Shown here one piece after another: positions 19,727-30,506 of a DNA stretch of 64,000 nt. Origin of the DNA: Orientallactaga sibirica (taxonomy: Eukaryota > Chordata > Mammalia > Rodentia > Dipodidae). Location: assembly GCA_036365145.1 (NCBI GenBank), contig JAEOAD010000031.1, forward strand, positions 7,040,001-7,104,000, written 5' to 3'. The notes beneath the pieces are model-generated. The model was not told where the DNA came from. It did not search any database and saw nothing but the letters and a program-made list of their open reading frames with translations. The position numbers and the translations under genes were made by a program. Numbering within the stretch: position 1 is the stretch's first letter; the number at the start of each line of letters is the position of its first letter.

Positions 19727-20012
19727 AAGGCCTCAACACCTGAAAATGGTCATCCCCTCTGACTCTGACCTCATCGTTCCATTTCTACGACTTTCCTTAG
19801 GAAATCCCCTCAACTGATAGACAAAAATGTATGCACTTATGAGTAAAACTTACATGTATAATAAAAAGAATGATTGATCTCATAGTTTAAAGAAACAAAG
19901 CAACAGAAGCTCCCCAGATGTCCCAGAACAAAGGACTGATTAGAAAAAACAACACATATACCTGTTATGGATATTCTATAGATGCTATACTTAGGACATG
20001 GTAGACAGAGTA
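19727..20012. other. Non-repeat stretch, nothing recognised
   Basis: AT-rich; no supported feature. Confidence 0.5.
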
Positions 20013-20102
20013 TCTTTTTTTTTTTTTTTGGTGATGCTGGTGATAGCACCCATGTATATGCTAGGCAAGTGGTTTACCATTGAGCTACATCCCTAACCCC
20101 TG
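20013..20102 (-). mobile_element. ID/B4-type fragment
   Basis: 'tgctaggcaagtggtttaccattgagc' is the antisense tRNA-derived head of ID/B4 SINEs. Confidence 0.5.
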
Positions 20103-20156
20103 AAAAACATTGATCCCCAGGGGAATCACATACACTTGATCCAAATTATACATCCA

Positions 20157-20520
20157 GGACTGGAGAGATGGCTTAGTGGTTAAGGTGCTTGCCTGCAAAG
20201 TCAAAGAACCTAGGTTCAGAGCTGGGCATAGTGGTGCATACCTTTAATCCCAGCACTCAGGAGGCAGAGGTAGGAGGATCGCTGTGAGTTCAAGGCCACC
20301 CTGAGACCACATAGTGAATTTCAGGTCAGCTGGACTAGAGTGAGCCCCTACCTCGAAAAAAAAAAAAGAATGTAGGTTCAGTTCCCCAGATGCACAAGGT
20401 GGCACATGTAGCTGGAGTTCATTTACAGTGGCTGAAGGCCCTGGCACACCCATCCTCCCTCTCCCTCCCTCTCCCTCTCTCTTCTTTCACTTGCTCTGGA
20501 ATAAATAAAATTAAATTAAC
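20157..20520 (+). mobile_element. B2-like SINE split by a B1
   Basis: Head at 20157-20220 and body at 20370-20520. The word 'taggttcag' occurs at both junctions as the target duplication of the inserted B1, which went exactly into the B-box region. Confidence 0.92.
20221..20369 (+). mobile_element. B1-like SINE nested in B2
   Basis: Complete B1 with A13 tail. Confidence 0.95.
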
Positions 20521-20559
20521 AATGTTAAAAAATTAGACATGCAGTATGACTTCACTTGA

Positions 20560-20712
20560 ATTTTTTTGTTTTTCAAGGTAGGGTCTCACTCTAGCTCAGG
20601 CTGACCTGGAATTCACTATGTAGTCTCAGGGTGGCCTTGAACTCACAGCAATCCTCCTTCCTCTGCCTCCCAAGTACTGGGATTAAAGGTGTGCGCCACC
20701 ACACCCAGCTTC
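20560..20712 (-). mobile_element. B1-like SINE
   Basis: Antisense B1, well conserved. 'ttcacttgaattttttt' and 'ttcacttgaaattttttt' flank it. Confidence 0.95.
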
Positions 20713-20759
20713 ACTTGAAATTTTTTTTTTAAAAGAGTGTTGTATGTCATGTTTATCAC

Positions 20760-21010
20760 TTTATTTTATTATTTATTTATTTATTTGAGAGAGAGAGATA
20801 CAGAAATAGGCAGGGAGAGAGAGAGAGAGAGAGAGAGAGAGGGGGAGAGAGAATGGGTGCGCCAGGGCCTCCAGTCACTGCAAACGAACTCCAGATGCAT
20901 GCACCCCCTTGTGCATCTGGCTTACGTGGGTCCTGGAGAATTGAGCCTTGAACCGGGGTCCTTAGGCTTCATAGGCAACCATTTAACCGCTAAGCCATCT
21001 CTCCAGCCCC
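20760..21010 (-). mobile_element. B2-like SINE
   Basis: Antisense B2 with a long (GA)n tract. The 'cttcacttgaaat' following it repeats the flank seen at 20710. Confidence 0.93.
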
Positions 21011-21124
21011 TTCACTTGAAATTTTAAAGGACACAAATAGGAAAGAAATATACAAAGTATTGTTTGCCTCTGGGTAGTGGATGAGGGGATACTCTCCTTG
21101 CTTTGTCTCTATAGTCCTATATAT

Positions 21125-21360
21125 ATATATTTAAAAAGACTACGACTTTATTAGATTCATAAAAGAGAAAAGAAGATACAGAGAGCTCCTGCCATGTGGA
21201 AGGCAGGAGGAGGTAGAGATGCCATGTGGGAGTAGGGTTCCCCACATTTTGGCCCAGCAGGGCCAAGATGAGAGGGGCTTACCAGAGCAGGGACCTGAAA
21301 GTTCAGGAAAGGTGAAAAACCAAAAAAGAGCTGTATTCCTATTTTTAAAGTACTTCATAC
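21125..21360 (-). mobile_element. Possible retroviral LTR 3' fragment
   Basis: On the minus strand it ends 'gaatctaataaagtcg' after a CT-rich stretch, like the R region of class I LTRs. A related piece lies at 49426-49900. Unsure. Confidence 0.3.
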
Positions 21361-21427
21361 TGAGTGCAAATCACTTATAATCTTAAGCGAAGGGCTTCAA
21401 AAGACTTTGCATACATAAAAGATGAAA

Positions 21428-21610
21428 CAATGAGTGGTGGTGCATGCCTTTAATCCCAGCATTCTGGGAGGCAGAGGTAGGATCTCTATAAGTTTGAGGC
21501 CACCCTGAGACTACATAATGAATTCCAGGTCAGCCTGGACTACAGTGACACCCTACCTTGAAACCCCTCCCCCCCCAAAAAAAAAAAAGAAAAGGAAGAA
21601 GAAGAGGAGG
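21428..21610 (+). mobile_element. B1-like SINE
   Basis: B1 with a C8A12 junction and a purine tail. Confidence 0.9.
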
Positions 21611-21644
21611 AGGAGACAATGAAATGATACTTGGCCTTAGCACC

Positions 21645-22014
21645 TGTTGCTGTCATCTCCAAGTTGCTGAACAAACATCCAACCACAGCTTATGGGAGGA
21701 AAGAACTTGCTTCAGGCTCACAGAGTCTAGAGGAACACATGAAAGGTGGAAGGAGCTGGATCCCTTTCATAGATCCAAGCAGACAGGCTTCACCAAGAGC
21801 CAGCAAGCATGAACCACCAGGGCTCAAGCTGCTCTGAACACACCTTCAGTTGGACTGAAGATCCACCCTCAAACACAAGTTAGGGCTGAGACCCGGATCT
21901 GCCCCCAGTGACATGCCCCCTCTGCAGCAGGGATCTGCCTGCTAGGGGCTCACCTTTTAAACTCAATTTTAATGAAACACCTGAGTTATGGGGCCAGACA
22001 TTCAAATTATCACA
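21645..22014 (-). mobile_element. ERVL-MaLR LTR, solo
   Basis: Read on the minus strand: starts TGTGATAATTTGAATGTC, then 'ctcaggtgtttcatt', 'agccctaacttgtg', 'atctatgaaagggatcc', 'cccataagctgtgg', and ends ACA. This is the same family as 46092, 47615 and 57378. Flanks GCACC (21640-21644) and GCACT (22015-22019) fit a 5-bp duplication with one change. Confidence 0.8.
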
Positions 22015-22357
22015 GCACTCTGCCTAATGGAGGCTTCCATGTTTACAAAGGGACTCACTAAGAACCCAACCGTTCTGTTGTGGTCATGGTGTGAGAAGTC
22101 CTCTCTCTGCTAAAGTGGACAGTGACATGTCTTCTGATTTTTGATACCCCTGTTCTTCCTGGTAGAGGCCTAATATGGAAGAAACAGTGAGCAAACCTGA
22201 ATGATCTTGTCGCCATAGTGCCATTTTGCACGTCATCAGTTATCCAGTCACACGTCTGAGACCCATTTGTATGTGAGAGTTTAACTCTCCAACCCTTATT
22301 GTTACCCTTGACTCATCCAAACTCCTCTTTCTCCAGCATGAAAATGTGCCTCTTGAA

Positions 22358-22518
22358 GGCTAGAGAGATGGCTTAGCAGTGCTTGCCTGTGAAGCATAAC
22401 GACCCAGGTTCAATTCCCCAATACCCATGTAAGCCAGATGCACAAGGTGGAGTTTGTTTGCAGTGGCTAGAGGTCCCAGCATGCCCGTTCTCTCTCCTCT
22501 CTCTCTCTCAAATAAATA
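22358..22518 (+). mobile_element. B2-like SINE
   Basis: Shortened copy with small deletions after 'cttagcagt' and 'caaggtgg'. Confidence 0.88.
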
Positions 22519-22625
22519 AATTCACTATGTAGCTTCAGGGTGGCCTCGAACTCACAGCAATCCATCTACCTTTTGCCTCCTGAGTGCTGGGATTAAAGGC
22601 ATGCACCACCACGCCCAGCTAAAAT
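22519..22625 (-). mobile_element. B1-like SINE, 5'-half only
   Basis: Antisense B1 lacking its 3' third; it begins at 'ttcactatgtagc', directly after the B2 tail. Confidence 0.88.
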
Positions 22626-22699
22626 ACTTTTTTTTTTTTAAGAAAAGAGAATCGGCCTCTTTCCTAACTTGTGAGTGAAGACTATTTGACCAAATACAT

Positions 22700-22863
22700 G
22701 ATTTATTTTGTGTGTGTGTCTTGAGAGAGGATCTCACTCTATCTAGCCCAGGCTGACTCGAAACTCACTCTGTAGTTCTAGGATGGCCTCCAACTCATGG
22801 CAACCCTCCTACTTTAGCCTCCTGAGTGCTGGGACTAAAGGTATATGCCACCATGCTCGGATC
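22700..22863 (-). mobile_element. B1-like SINE, diverged
   Basis: 'ctagcccaggctgactcg... ctgggactaaagg'. Confidence 0.85.
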
Positions 22864-23670
22864 AAATACATAAATTTTGGTCAGATGTTTTGATCAGGAA
22901 GCTGGAACGGGAAAGTATTCTGTAGGTGTCCTCTTAGAGGACAAATAATAGCCAGTCTGGGTTTCTTCCAGGTCTGGGGTGGCAGGTGGTACGGATTGTG
23001 CCAGCTTGTCTAGCCACAAGGCACATTTTGTTAAAGATGCTGGGTGGGCGCCATGTAGTTGGTCGGGGTGGGCAGGCTACCCCTCTTCCTGAACATCTTG
23101 GCATCTGGGCATTGGTGAGACTGAAGAGCTATGGCCAGGGATAGGAAAGAGGGGGAGCCCCTACTTGGAATGGGAGCATGATGGGAGATGCTGGAGAGGA
23201 GAGAAATTTCCATTTGGCTTTTAGAGCTTCTTGTCCTGTCCCCTGAGCAGAGCAGCTTGGCGGCTATCCAAGTACCCCGGCACTAGTCTTCCTTTATGAA
23301 TTTTTCATGTCAGGCAGAGAGCCCTTATCTCTCACTGGGGCTGCTTCAGGAGCCTGCTCTCCCATCAGCTGGAGACTGGGCAGCTGAAGGGGTACATTAA
23401 GGCCAGAATTATCTGTCCCCAGAGAGAGAAAAAAATGGCAGTGTGCCTCTAAAAGAATGCCTCCTCCAAACTGCTCTTTATTGTGTGCCTCTATTGAACA
23501 CAAGGCTGCTGTTTTTAAGGAGATTTTGTGGAAGGCTGAGAGAGAAAGACTTCCAGGCTTTCAGAGCAGCTGTGGTCTTACCCAATGGATGAAGTCTTTG
23601 CTGGTGCCAATCACATACGTGAGAAGGCTCCTACCAGAAAAGAAGGAAAAGGAAGGGACATGGCCTTTTT
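22864..23670. other. Non-repeat stretch of about 800 bp, nothing recognised
   Basis: Slightly GC-richer than its surroundings. Short frames exist on both strands, but none has a recognisable domain. Confidence 0.5.
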
Positions 23671-23671
23671 C

Positions 23672-23862
23672 TTTTTAAGCTATTTATTTATTTGAAGAGT
23701 CAGAGAGACAGAGAGAGAACACACACAGACAGCCACTGCAAACAAATTCCAGACGCATGTGCCACCTTGTGCATCTGGCTTACATGGGCCCTGGGGAATC
23801 AAACCTGGGTCCTTTGGCTTTGCAGGCAAATGCCTTAACCACTAAGCCATCCCTCCAGCCCA
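23672..23862 (-). mobile_element. B2-like SINE
   Basis: Antisense B2, slightly shortened in the CT-rich part. Confidence 0.92.
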
Positions 23863-24384
23863 ACTTGTCCTCTTATAATCCAATGTGCAGGAGTCCAGAT
23901 GTCTAGGAGAAATCCTGTGTGTGGGGAGGAGAGAGTAAGGATGTCATTTCTCCCTGCCCCCAATCCTGGCGCCAGAGCAAGAGAAGCTTCTGGTTTGTTC
24001 CTTCTTGGCTGCCTCCCTTCCCACAGGAGAAGGAGTCTATGTACCCACCCAAGGCTCTAGCTACCAGGATCCCAGGACTCTAGAGCACATGGCAGCAAGT
24101 CCTTTGCCAGGGCCTGCAAGGGCATCTTCCCCAGGTCTCTCTTATGCAGGTGGGCCTCAGCGTCATGGTTCACACTCTAGGTCCTAGGAGTTGTTAAGGG
24201 TGGCTGTTTGGGAGTTGTAGGTGGTGTGGGTGGAGAAAGCTTGAAATTACAAGTGGGGGTATCCACATGTGTCTATCTGGAGCTCTTTAAAGGTAGAGAG
24301 AATGGGAGTGGGGCAGGGGTGGGAAGTGGAGAGCCAGGGGCATGGGTCTCCAAGGAGACTCAGAATCCTAAATTTCAATGTGAC
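23863..24384. other. Non-repeat stretch, nothing recognised
   Basis: Contains an acceptor-like pyrimidine tract at 24000-24025 ('gcctcccttcccacag') followed by an open frame of about 50 codons, with no recognisable product. Confidence 0.4.
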
Positions 24385-24487
24385 TTCCTCCCTTCCTTCT
24401 TTCCCTTCCCTTCCCTTCCCTTCCCTTCCCTTCCCTTCCCTTCCCTTCCTTCCCTTCCCTTCCCTTCCTTCCTTCCTTCCTTCCTTC
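24385..24487. repeat. (CCCTT)n pentanucleotide / (CCTT)n satellite
   Basis: About 17 units of CCCTT with a shift to CCTT at the right end. Open frames across it on both strands are artefacts of the repeat. Confidence 0.95.
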
Positions 24488-24504
24488 TTCTTCTTTCCTC
24501 TCTC

Positions 24505-24592
24505 TCCCCAGAAATGCCCACCACCAATCAAGATGGAGATGAAGGAAAGACATCAGCTGTGAGCAGTTTGAGAGTTGGCCTGGGAACACCTC
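24505..24592 (+). repeat. Local direct repeat, copy 1
   Basis: 'cccagaaatgcccaccacc' and 'gatgaaggaaagacatcagc' then 'tgtgagcagtttgagag' recur at 25764-25795 and 26007-26088. The repeat begins after a pyrimidine tract ending CCCAG. Confidence 0.8.
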
Positions 24593-24660
24593 CCTCCCTC
24601 CTCTCTTCCTTCTCTCCTCCCTCCTTCCTTCCTTCCTTCTTTGTTTCCCTTCTACTTCTT
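24593..24660. repeat. Pyrimidine-rich low-complexity tract
   Basis: (CCTCC)/(CTTCC) mixture. Confidence 0.85.
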
Positions 24661-24671
24661 TGTGTGTGAAT

Positions 24672-24752
24672 GTGTGGGGTGTTAGGGATAGAACCCAGGG
24701 CCTTGCAAATGCTAGGAAAGCTCTCTACCACTGGAGCCACATCCCCACGCCC
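24672..24752 (-). mobile_element. ID/B4-type fragment
   Basis: 'gatagaacccagggccttgcaaatgctaggaaagctctctaccactg'-type antisense tRNA-SINE head. Confidence 0.5.
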
Positions 24753-24754
24753 GT

Positions 24755-24850
24755 GTGTTTGTGTGTTTGAGCCAGTGTCCCACTCTAGCTCAGGCTGGCC
24801 TTTACCTCACAATCTTCTTGCCATAGCATCCCAGGGATTACAGGCATCCA
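24755..24850 (-). mobile_element. Old B1-like fragment
   Basis: 'cccactctagctcaggctggcc... gggattacaggcatcc'. Confidence 0.6.
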
Positions 24851-24894
24851 TCTTGAAGCTCAGCTCAACTTGTTTTTTTTTTAAGGTGGTCATG

Positions 24895-25043
24895 TGCTGG
24901 GCGTGGTGGCGCACGCCTTTAATACCAGCCCTCAGGAGGCAGATGTAGGAGGATCGCGGTGAGTTTGAGGCCACCCTGAGACTACAGAGTGAATTCCAGG
25001 TCAGCATGAGCTAGAGTGAGACACTACCTTGGAAAAAAAAAAG
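24895..25043 (+). mobile_element. B1-like SINE
   Basis: Complete B1 with A10 tail. Confidence 0.95.
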
Positions 25044-25045
25044 TT

Positions 25046-25468
25046 GATTGGGTTAACTTAATTACTTAAAATATTATAAACATAGGATACCCAAATCTTT
25101 TGGGGGGGGCTTTAACCCAGGACCTGAAGATTTCCTAATATTTGGAGTGAGGAATTTGAGAGCCCCAGGCTGGGGTTCCTGGTGAATAGGAATGAGAACT
25201 TTGAGTTTCAGGGAACAAGACAGGATTAATAAACTGCAGTCTGAAACTATTTTCTTTTTATTATTCCTTAGCTTCTAGGGCAGTCTAGTTGGAAAATTCC
25301 AACTATTTTCAGGACGCAGCAGCAAGCAGGTTGGAGAGGGAACAGTGCCACCCTGAGGCCAGGGTGGGAATACCAGCAGGTCCCCAAGGGCAGCTCGGCC
25401 TTTAAGACTTTGGCACAATCTCCAGGCTGCTCCCTCATTTCATCGCCACAGGCTACATTAGAGGATTA
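25046..25468. other. Non-repeat stretch, nothing recognised
   Basis: Anonymous sequence. Confidence 0.45.
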
Positions 25469-25469
25469 C

Positions 25470-25650
25470 TTTAAATTTTTTTTAATTTTTATTTATTTAT
25501 TAGAGAGAGAGAGGAAAAAAATGGGCACACCAGGGCCTATAGCCACTGCAAACGAACTCCAGACACATGTACCACCATGTGCATATGGCTTGCATGGGCC
25601 CTTAGGCTTTGCAGGCAAGTGCCTTAACCACTGAGCAACCTCTCCAGCAC
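25470..25650 (-). mobile_element. B2-like SINE
   Basis: Antisense B2 with a deletion between 'gcatgggcc' and 'cttaggc'. Confidence 0.9.
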
Positions 25651-25763
25651 AAGGTCTACTTTTTAATCTTCATGCCATAAATAACATTTTTGTCATAGTA
25701 CAAGTCCAGGCCCCAACTTCCCAGAAGCCTCTGCAAACAACACCCCCCCCCATTTCTCTTTTT

Positions 25764-25795
25764 TCCCAGAAATGCCCACCACCAAATGAAGTAAT
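25764..25795 (+). repeat. Local direct repeat, copy 2, part 1
   Basis: Matches 24505 onward and is interrupted by the B2 that follows; it resumes at 26007. Confidence 0.75.
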
Positions 25796-25799
25796 TTAG

Positions 25800-26003
25800 G
25801 GCTGGAGAGATGGTTTAGCAGTTAAGGTGCTTGCCTTTGAAGACTAGGTTTGATTCTCCAGAACCCACATAAGCCAGATGCACAAGGTGGCACATGAATC
25901 TGGAATTTGTTTGCAGTGGCTATTTTCATTGCTTCATGCCCATTCTCTCTGTATTTGCCTCTCTCTCTCTCTCTAATAAATAAATAAAATATTTTTAAAA
26001 GTT
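25800..26003 (+). mobile_element. B2-like SINE
   Basis: Sense B2, inserted into the second copy of the local repeat. 'aaatgaagtaa' and 'aaatgaagaaa' flank it. Confidence 0.92.
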
Positions 26004-26006
26004 GGC

Positions 26007-26088
26007 TCAAATGAAGAAACTTTATCGATGAAGGAAGGGAATCAGCTATGAGCAGTTTAAGAGTCATCCTGGGATCACCATCTAGAGA
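26007..26088 (+). repeat. Local direct repeat, copy 2, part 2
   Basis: 'gatgaaggaagggaatcagc', then 'tatgagcagtttaagag' and 'cctgggatcacc' match 24530-24592. Confidence 0.75.
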
Positions 26089-26111
26089 AGAACTCGCTTT
26101 CTCATAGTTTT

Positions 26112-26360
26112 ACTTATAATAATTTTTTGTTTATTTTTTATTTATTAATTTGAGAGTGCCAGACAGACAGAGAGAGAAAGAGGCAGATAGATAGACAGAG
26201 AATGGGCACGCCAGGGCCTCCAACCACTGTAAATGAACTCCAGATACATGTGCTACCTTATGCATCTGGCTTACGTGGGTCCTGGGGAATCAAGCCTCGA
26301 ACTGAGATCCTTAGGCTTCACAGGCAAGTGCTTAACCACTAAGCCATCTCTCCAGGCCCT
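26112..26360 (-). mobile_element. B2-like SINE
   Basis: Antisense B2. 'cttataataatttttt' and 'cttataataattttta' flank it as target duplication. Confidence 0.93.
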
Positions 26361-26374
26361 TATAATAATTTTTA

Positions 26375-26518
26375 TATTTTTTAGACAGGGTCTCATGGTA
26401 CCCAGGTCCAGCATCAAATTTGCTATGGAGCTGAGGATGAACTTGAGCTCTGATCTTCCTGTCTTCACTTCCTAAGTGCTAGGATTACAGTTCTGTACCA
26501 TCATGCCCAGCTTTTGTG
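26375..26518 (-). mobile_element. Old B1-like SINE
   Basis: Much diverged ('gacagggtctcatgg... ctaggattacag'). Confidence 0.55.
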
Positions 26519-26559
26519 GAATATAATTTCAAATTCTTATGGATGAAATAAGATTCATG

Positions 26560-26722
26560 GTGTAAGGGGAAATTATTTAATACTTAGTTTATGTCTTAGC
26601 ATTGTACACAGTTCAACCCTGGCTGGTAGAGATTGTCATCCCCATTTTACAGAGTAGGAAACTGAGGCCTAGGTGGAGACAAAACCTGCTTAAGGTCACT
26701 GGGTAGTAAGGAACACTGCTGG
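26560..26722 (-). mobile_element. MIR SINE
   Basis: 'ccccattttacagagtagg' and 'aaactgaggcctagg... cttaaggtcactgggtagtaag' is the antisense MIR core. Confidence 0.75.
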
Positions 26723-26811
26723 TTTATCTAATTATTTTCATTGCTCTGTTCTGCCTTCTTGAGGGATTAAGCATTCATGTTCTCACTGTGAAATGTTTTT
26801 GTTTTATTTTT

Positions 26812-26974
26812 TTTCTTTTCTTTGTTTTCTTTTTTTCAAAGTAGGGTCTCACTCTTGCCCAGGCTGACCTGGGACTCACTGTGTAGACCCAGGGTGGCCT
26901 TGAACTCATGACAATCTTCCTACCCCTGCCTCCCAAGTGCTGGGATTAAAGGCGTGCACCACCACGCCCGGCTC
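26812..26974 (-). mobile_element. B1-like SINE
   Basis: Antisense B1 ending 'ccaccacgcccggct'. Confidence 0.93.
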
Positions 26975-27068
26975 TCTTTTCCTTTTTGTGACGGGGGTCT
27001 TAATATTGTAACCCAGGCTTGCTTCAAACTCCTGATCTCCTACCTTGTCCTTCCAAGTGCTGAGATTT
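26975..27068 (-). mobile_element. Old B1-like fragment
   Basis: 'gtaacccaggcttgcttcaaactcctgatc' resembles proto-B1. Confidence 0.5.
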
Positions 27069-27074
27069 TTAAAT

Positions 27075-28064
27075 GTTTTTTTTTTTTTTAATTATCAATT
27101 TTTTATTGACACCTTCTATACTTACATACAAAAAAACATATATTTCCCTCCCCTCCCCCATTCCACTTTAGAACACCAATCTCCATCATATCCCCTCCCT
27201 CTCTCCATTAGTCTTTCTTTTAATTTGATGTCATCATCTTTTTCTTCTATTTTGAGGGTCTTGCGAAGGTATTGCTAGGCACTGCAAGGTCATGGATATA
27301 GAGGCCAATTTCTGTCTGGGCAGTTGCATTGTAAGAAGTCATACCCTTCCTTTGGCTCTTCCATTCTATCCGCCCCCTCTTCCGCAATGGTCCCTGAGCC
27401 TTGGAGGGTGTGACAGAGGTGTTTCAGTGCTGGGCACTCCTCTATCCCTTCTTCCCAGCACTATGTTGACTTTTGGGTGATCCCAGTGGTCATCGCCATC
27501 TGAAAAGAGAAGCTTCTCTAACCAGAAGTGAGAGTAGCGTTAATATGTGAATATGAACATTAAGTGTAGTGCCCCCAGGGCAGCTTGGTGGGAATAATAT
27601 ATACATTTAGTCAGACAAGAGCAGGCTTTATACCCCTAAGGCTCATGACTTCACCTGCCATAGACTTTTGCTTTGTTTTTTCAGTACCAGGCATGTGTTC
27701 TCTCCCGTAGAGAGGGCCTTCAGTCCAATTCTGGAGCAGCTGGTTTCCCCAAGAGCAGACATGCCACTATTTCACCTGTTTGGTCATTGGGCCTGTATGG
27801 CCAAACTTGAATATTCAGTGTCCACTGTTTTCACTGGCTGATGACTTCTGTCTCCCTTACGGCTGCATGCAGTGCAGCTTTTTCCAGCTTTCAGTTGGCT
27901 GGACTACAGGGAGAAGGTTTTCTGCTCCACACCAGCTTGCTTTCTCAGTGACCTTGCCTCTCAGGCAAGAGATGTCTTCAGCAATAGGGTCTTACTATCT
28001 GTTTCTCAAGGGAAACCAAGGGCTTTGGCAAAAGCCTTTAATGTTTTGGAGGCTACCGGGCATG
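27075..28064 (-). mobile_element. LINE-1-type 3' UTR, about 1 kb
   Basis: Begins with a T-run and 'ttttattgacaccttctatac', the antisense poly(A) end. It carries 'attctatccgccccctcttcc', also present at 58460-58510 in reverse, and 'ggcatgtgttctctcccgtagagagggcc', which parallels 62390-62415. Three related copies in the window show it is an interspersed family. Its frames (for example 27780-28121) are not genes. Confidence 0.65.
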
Positions 28065-28071
28065 GGGCGCT

Positions 28072-28239
28072 GGGCATGGTGGCGCACACCTTTAATCCCA
28101 GCACTCGGGAGGCAGAGGTAGGAGGATCGCCGAGAGTTCGAGGCCACCCTGAGACTACATAGTTAATTCCAGGTCAGCCTGGACCAGAGTGAGACCCTAC
28201 CTCACAAAACCTCAAAAAAAAAAAAAAAAAAAAAAAAAG
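28072..28239 (+). mobile_element. B1-like SINE
   Basis: Complete B1 with A24 tail. Confidence 0.95.
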
Positions 28240-28352
28240 TTGGACATAGGTATACATGTGTTATCCCAGTGTTTTGGAGGTCGAGGCAGGAGGATGGCAA
28301 AGTAGAAGCCAGCCTGGGATATATAAGGAAACCTTGTTTTAGTAAAAAGTTG
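28240..28352 (+). mobile_element. Old B1-like SINE
   Basis: 'gttggacataggtatacatg... ccagcctgggatatat', diverged. Confidence 0.6.
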
Positions 28353-28600
28353 AATAAATAATTAAGGTTTCTTATGACAGAGGGAGCATCTTGCCTCGAG
28401 GGGTGCCAGTCTTTAGTTGCCTTGGACCATTCTCGCCTTTCTCTTGCGATGCCCAAAGCCCATTTCCCTTTGCAGCTTCCTCCTCCTCTCCGCAAGCACA
28501 GTTGCTCCAGGCTTCTGCTTCTTGCCTCCTTTCTCCCAGTCTCTCCACTCCTACCTATAACTTGTTTCTGTCTTCTCTGAGGGTCTTCCACTTTCTTTTT
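28353..28600. other. Short non-repeat stretch
   Basis: Pyrimidine-rich; frames on both strands have no recognisable family. Confidence 0.4.
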
Positions 28601-28601
28601 T

Positions 28602-28816
28602 AAAATTAACTAATTAATTAATTTATTTATTAGAGGCAAAGAGAGGAAGAAAGAGATAAGACAGTGAATGAGAATGGGCGCGCCAGGGCCTCTAGCCACT
28701 GCAAACAAACTCCAGACACATGTGTGCCACCATGTGCATCTGGCTTACGTGGGACCTGGAGAATCAAACCTGGATCCTTAGGCTTCGCAGGCACGCGCCT
28801 TAACCGCTAAGTCCTC
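28602..28816 (-). mobile_element. B2-like SINE
   Basis: Antisense B2 lacking the first bases of its head ('cgctaagtcctc'). Confidence 0.92.
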
Positions 28817-28949
28817 ATCCACTTTCTTTATCCCTTCTGACCCCTAAGAAAGATAACCTGGGTGGCCAGTATCAGGAGCAGCTGTGGGTATAGTAGCATT
28901 GGGCCATGTCAGACGCAAAACACACTGACCATCCAGCAATGGCTACCTT

Positions 28950-29118
28950 TGTTTGTTTGTTTGTTTCTTTTTTTTTTTTTTCGAGGTAGGTCTTGCTCTA
29001 GCCCAGGCTGACCTGGAATTCACTATGTAGTCTCAAGGTGGCCTTGAACTCATGGTGATCCTTCTACCTCTGCCTCCCAAGTACCAGGACTAAAGGCGTG
29101 CACCCACCACGCCCGGCT
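28950..29118 (-). mobile_element. B1-like SINE
   Basis: Antisense B1 after (TTTG)n and a T-run. Confidence 0.95.
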
Positions 29119-29199
29119 GCCTTCGTTTCTGCTTAAGATCCCTGGCCCAGTTAGCTGTGAGCAGGGTGGTGGGGCTCTATGGCTACCACTCTGGGGCCT

Positions 29200-29535
29200 T
29201 GGTTAGTTCCCTGTTGCTGCTCTAACAAAGTCCAGCAGAGTGGCTTCAATGGATATCTATGGGTTTATAGTTCTGGGACCAGAAGTCTAAACTAAGGTCA
29301 AGGCATCAGTGGGGATATTCCTTCTGAGGGCTCTGAGAGAGAAGCTATTTCATGCCTCCCTTTCGCAATCTTTGAAGTTCCTTGGATTATAGAAACATCA
29401 GCCTGAACTCTGCCCTCTTGTTTATAAGGCCTGCTTCCTGTGTGCTTGTCCAAATCCCCCCTTTTGATACAGACACCAGGTACAATGGATTAATAGATTA
29501 AGAGGTATTTATATCAAACAGCACTGCTTTGACCA
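29200..29535 (-). mobile_element. Old MLT1-like ERVL-MaLR LTR
   Basis: 'ggttagttccctgttgctgctctaacaaag... tagttctgggaccagaagtc... cttctgagggctctgag' is the antisense order of an ancient MLT1-type LTR. Confidence 0.55.
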
Positions 29536-30268
29536 CTGCAAAATCCAAGACCAGCCTGCCTGCTGAGTTGGTAGTAGTTTAGAATGTATTTCATCACCTT
29601 TTATAAACTGAATATGTCATTATAAGTGTTTGTGTCAGCTGACAGCTTTGCTATTAAACACAATGAAAATCAGCCTTATGATTTCTCTAATTTAATTTCC
29701 AGCTAAATCAGTCTGGACTCCACTCAGAAAGCTCTTGGCCTATGGCAGGCCCAGTCCCACCAGAAGGATTTATGCCCCACCACTTTTATCTGTCTGATCT
29801 ATGAACTAGGAATGGCCGTGAATAATCTGGCGGAAGAATGCTGGGTAAATCTGTTTCCATCCTCTGACCTAAGAAACCCACCTCCATTTATAGCACTGCT
29901 TCCATGGGAACATGCATTCTAAATTCCCAACAGTGTCCAGAAAACTTCTCATGAGTCCTGGCCCTTAGCTCCCTCCTCACTCACCTGCTCTTGTGCACCC
30001 ACTGGATCTTCACATGGTGCTTTTACCAGAGGTCCAAGCTCCCCCAGTTTGAGCCCTTGGGATATTTAGACTTGGGGTGGAAGGTCTACCTTGCTTTACT
30101 TGGCTTGTAGAGAGTTTTATAAGAAGGTCTTGAGATTCTTCAAATAAAACTATTTTACTCATTTTTGTATCTTTCCCCAAAGAGTGCAAAGTAGCTACAG
30201 CATTTATGAGCCACCAAGCTCTGAAACATTGTTTTTTTACATACTTTTTCTTCTTTAAAAAAACATGA
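29536..30268. other. Non-repeat stretch, nothing recognised
   Basis: AT-moderate sequence without a supported frame. The 136-codon minus frame at 30010-30420 includes B2 sequence. Confidence 0.5.
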
Positions 30269-30275
30269 AGGTTGG

Positions 30276-30503
30276 GCTGGAGAGATGGCTTAGTGGTTAA
30301 GGCACTTGCCTGCAGAGCCAAAGGACCCAGGTTCAACTCTCCAGGACCCACGTAAGCCAGATATGCAAGGGGGAGCATGCATCTGGAGTTTGTTTGCAGT
30401 GGCCGGAGGCCCTGGCACACCCATTCTCTCTCTCTGTCTCTCTCTACCTGCCTATTTCTGTATCTCTCTCAAATAAATAAAGAAAAATAAAATATAAAAG
30501 AAA
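30276..30503 (+). mobile_element. B2-like SINE
   Basis: Complete sense copy. Confidence 0.93.
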
Positions 30504-30506
30504 TGG

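Noticed and set aside
24208..24669. 153-codon frame with repeated FPSLP blocks
   Set aside because: Produced by the CCCTT satellite.
27780..28162. 113- and 96-codon frames
   Set aside because: They lie in LINE-1-type 3' UTR and run into a B1.
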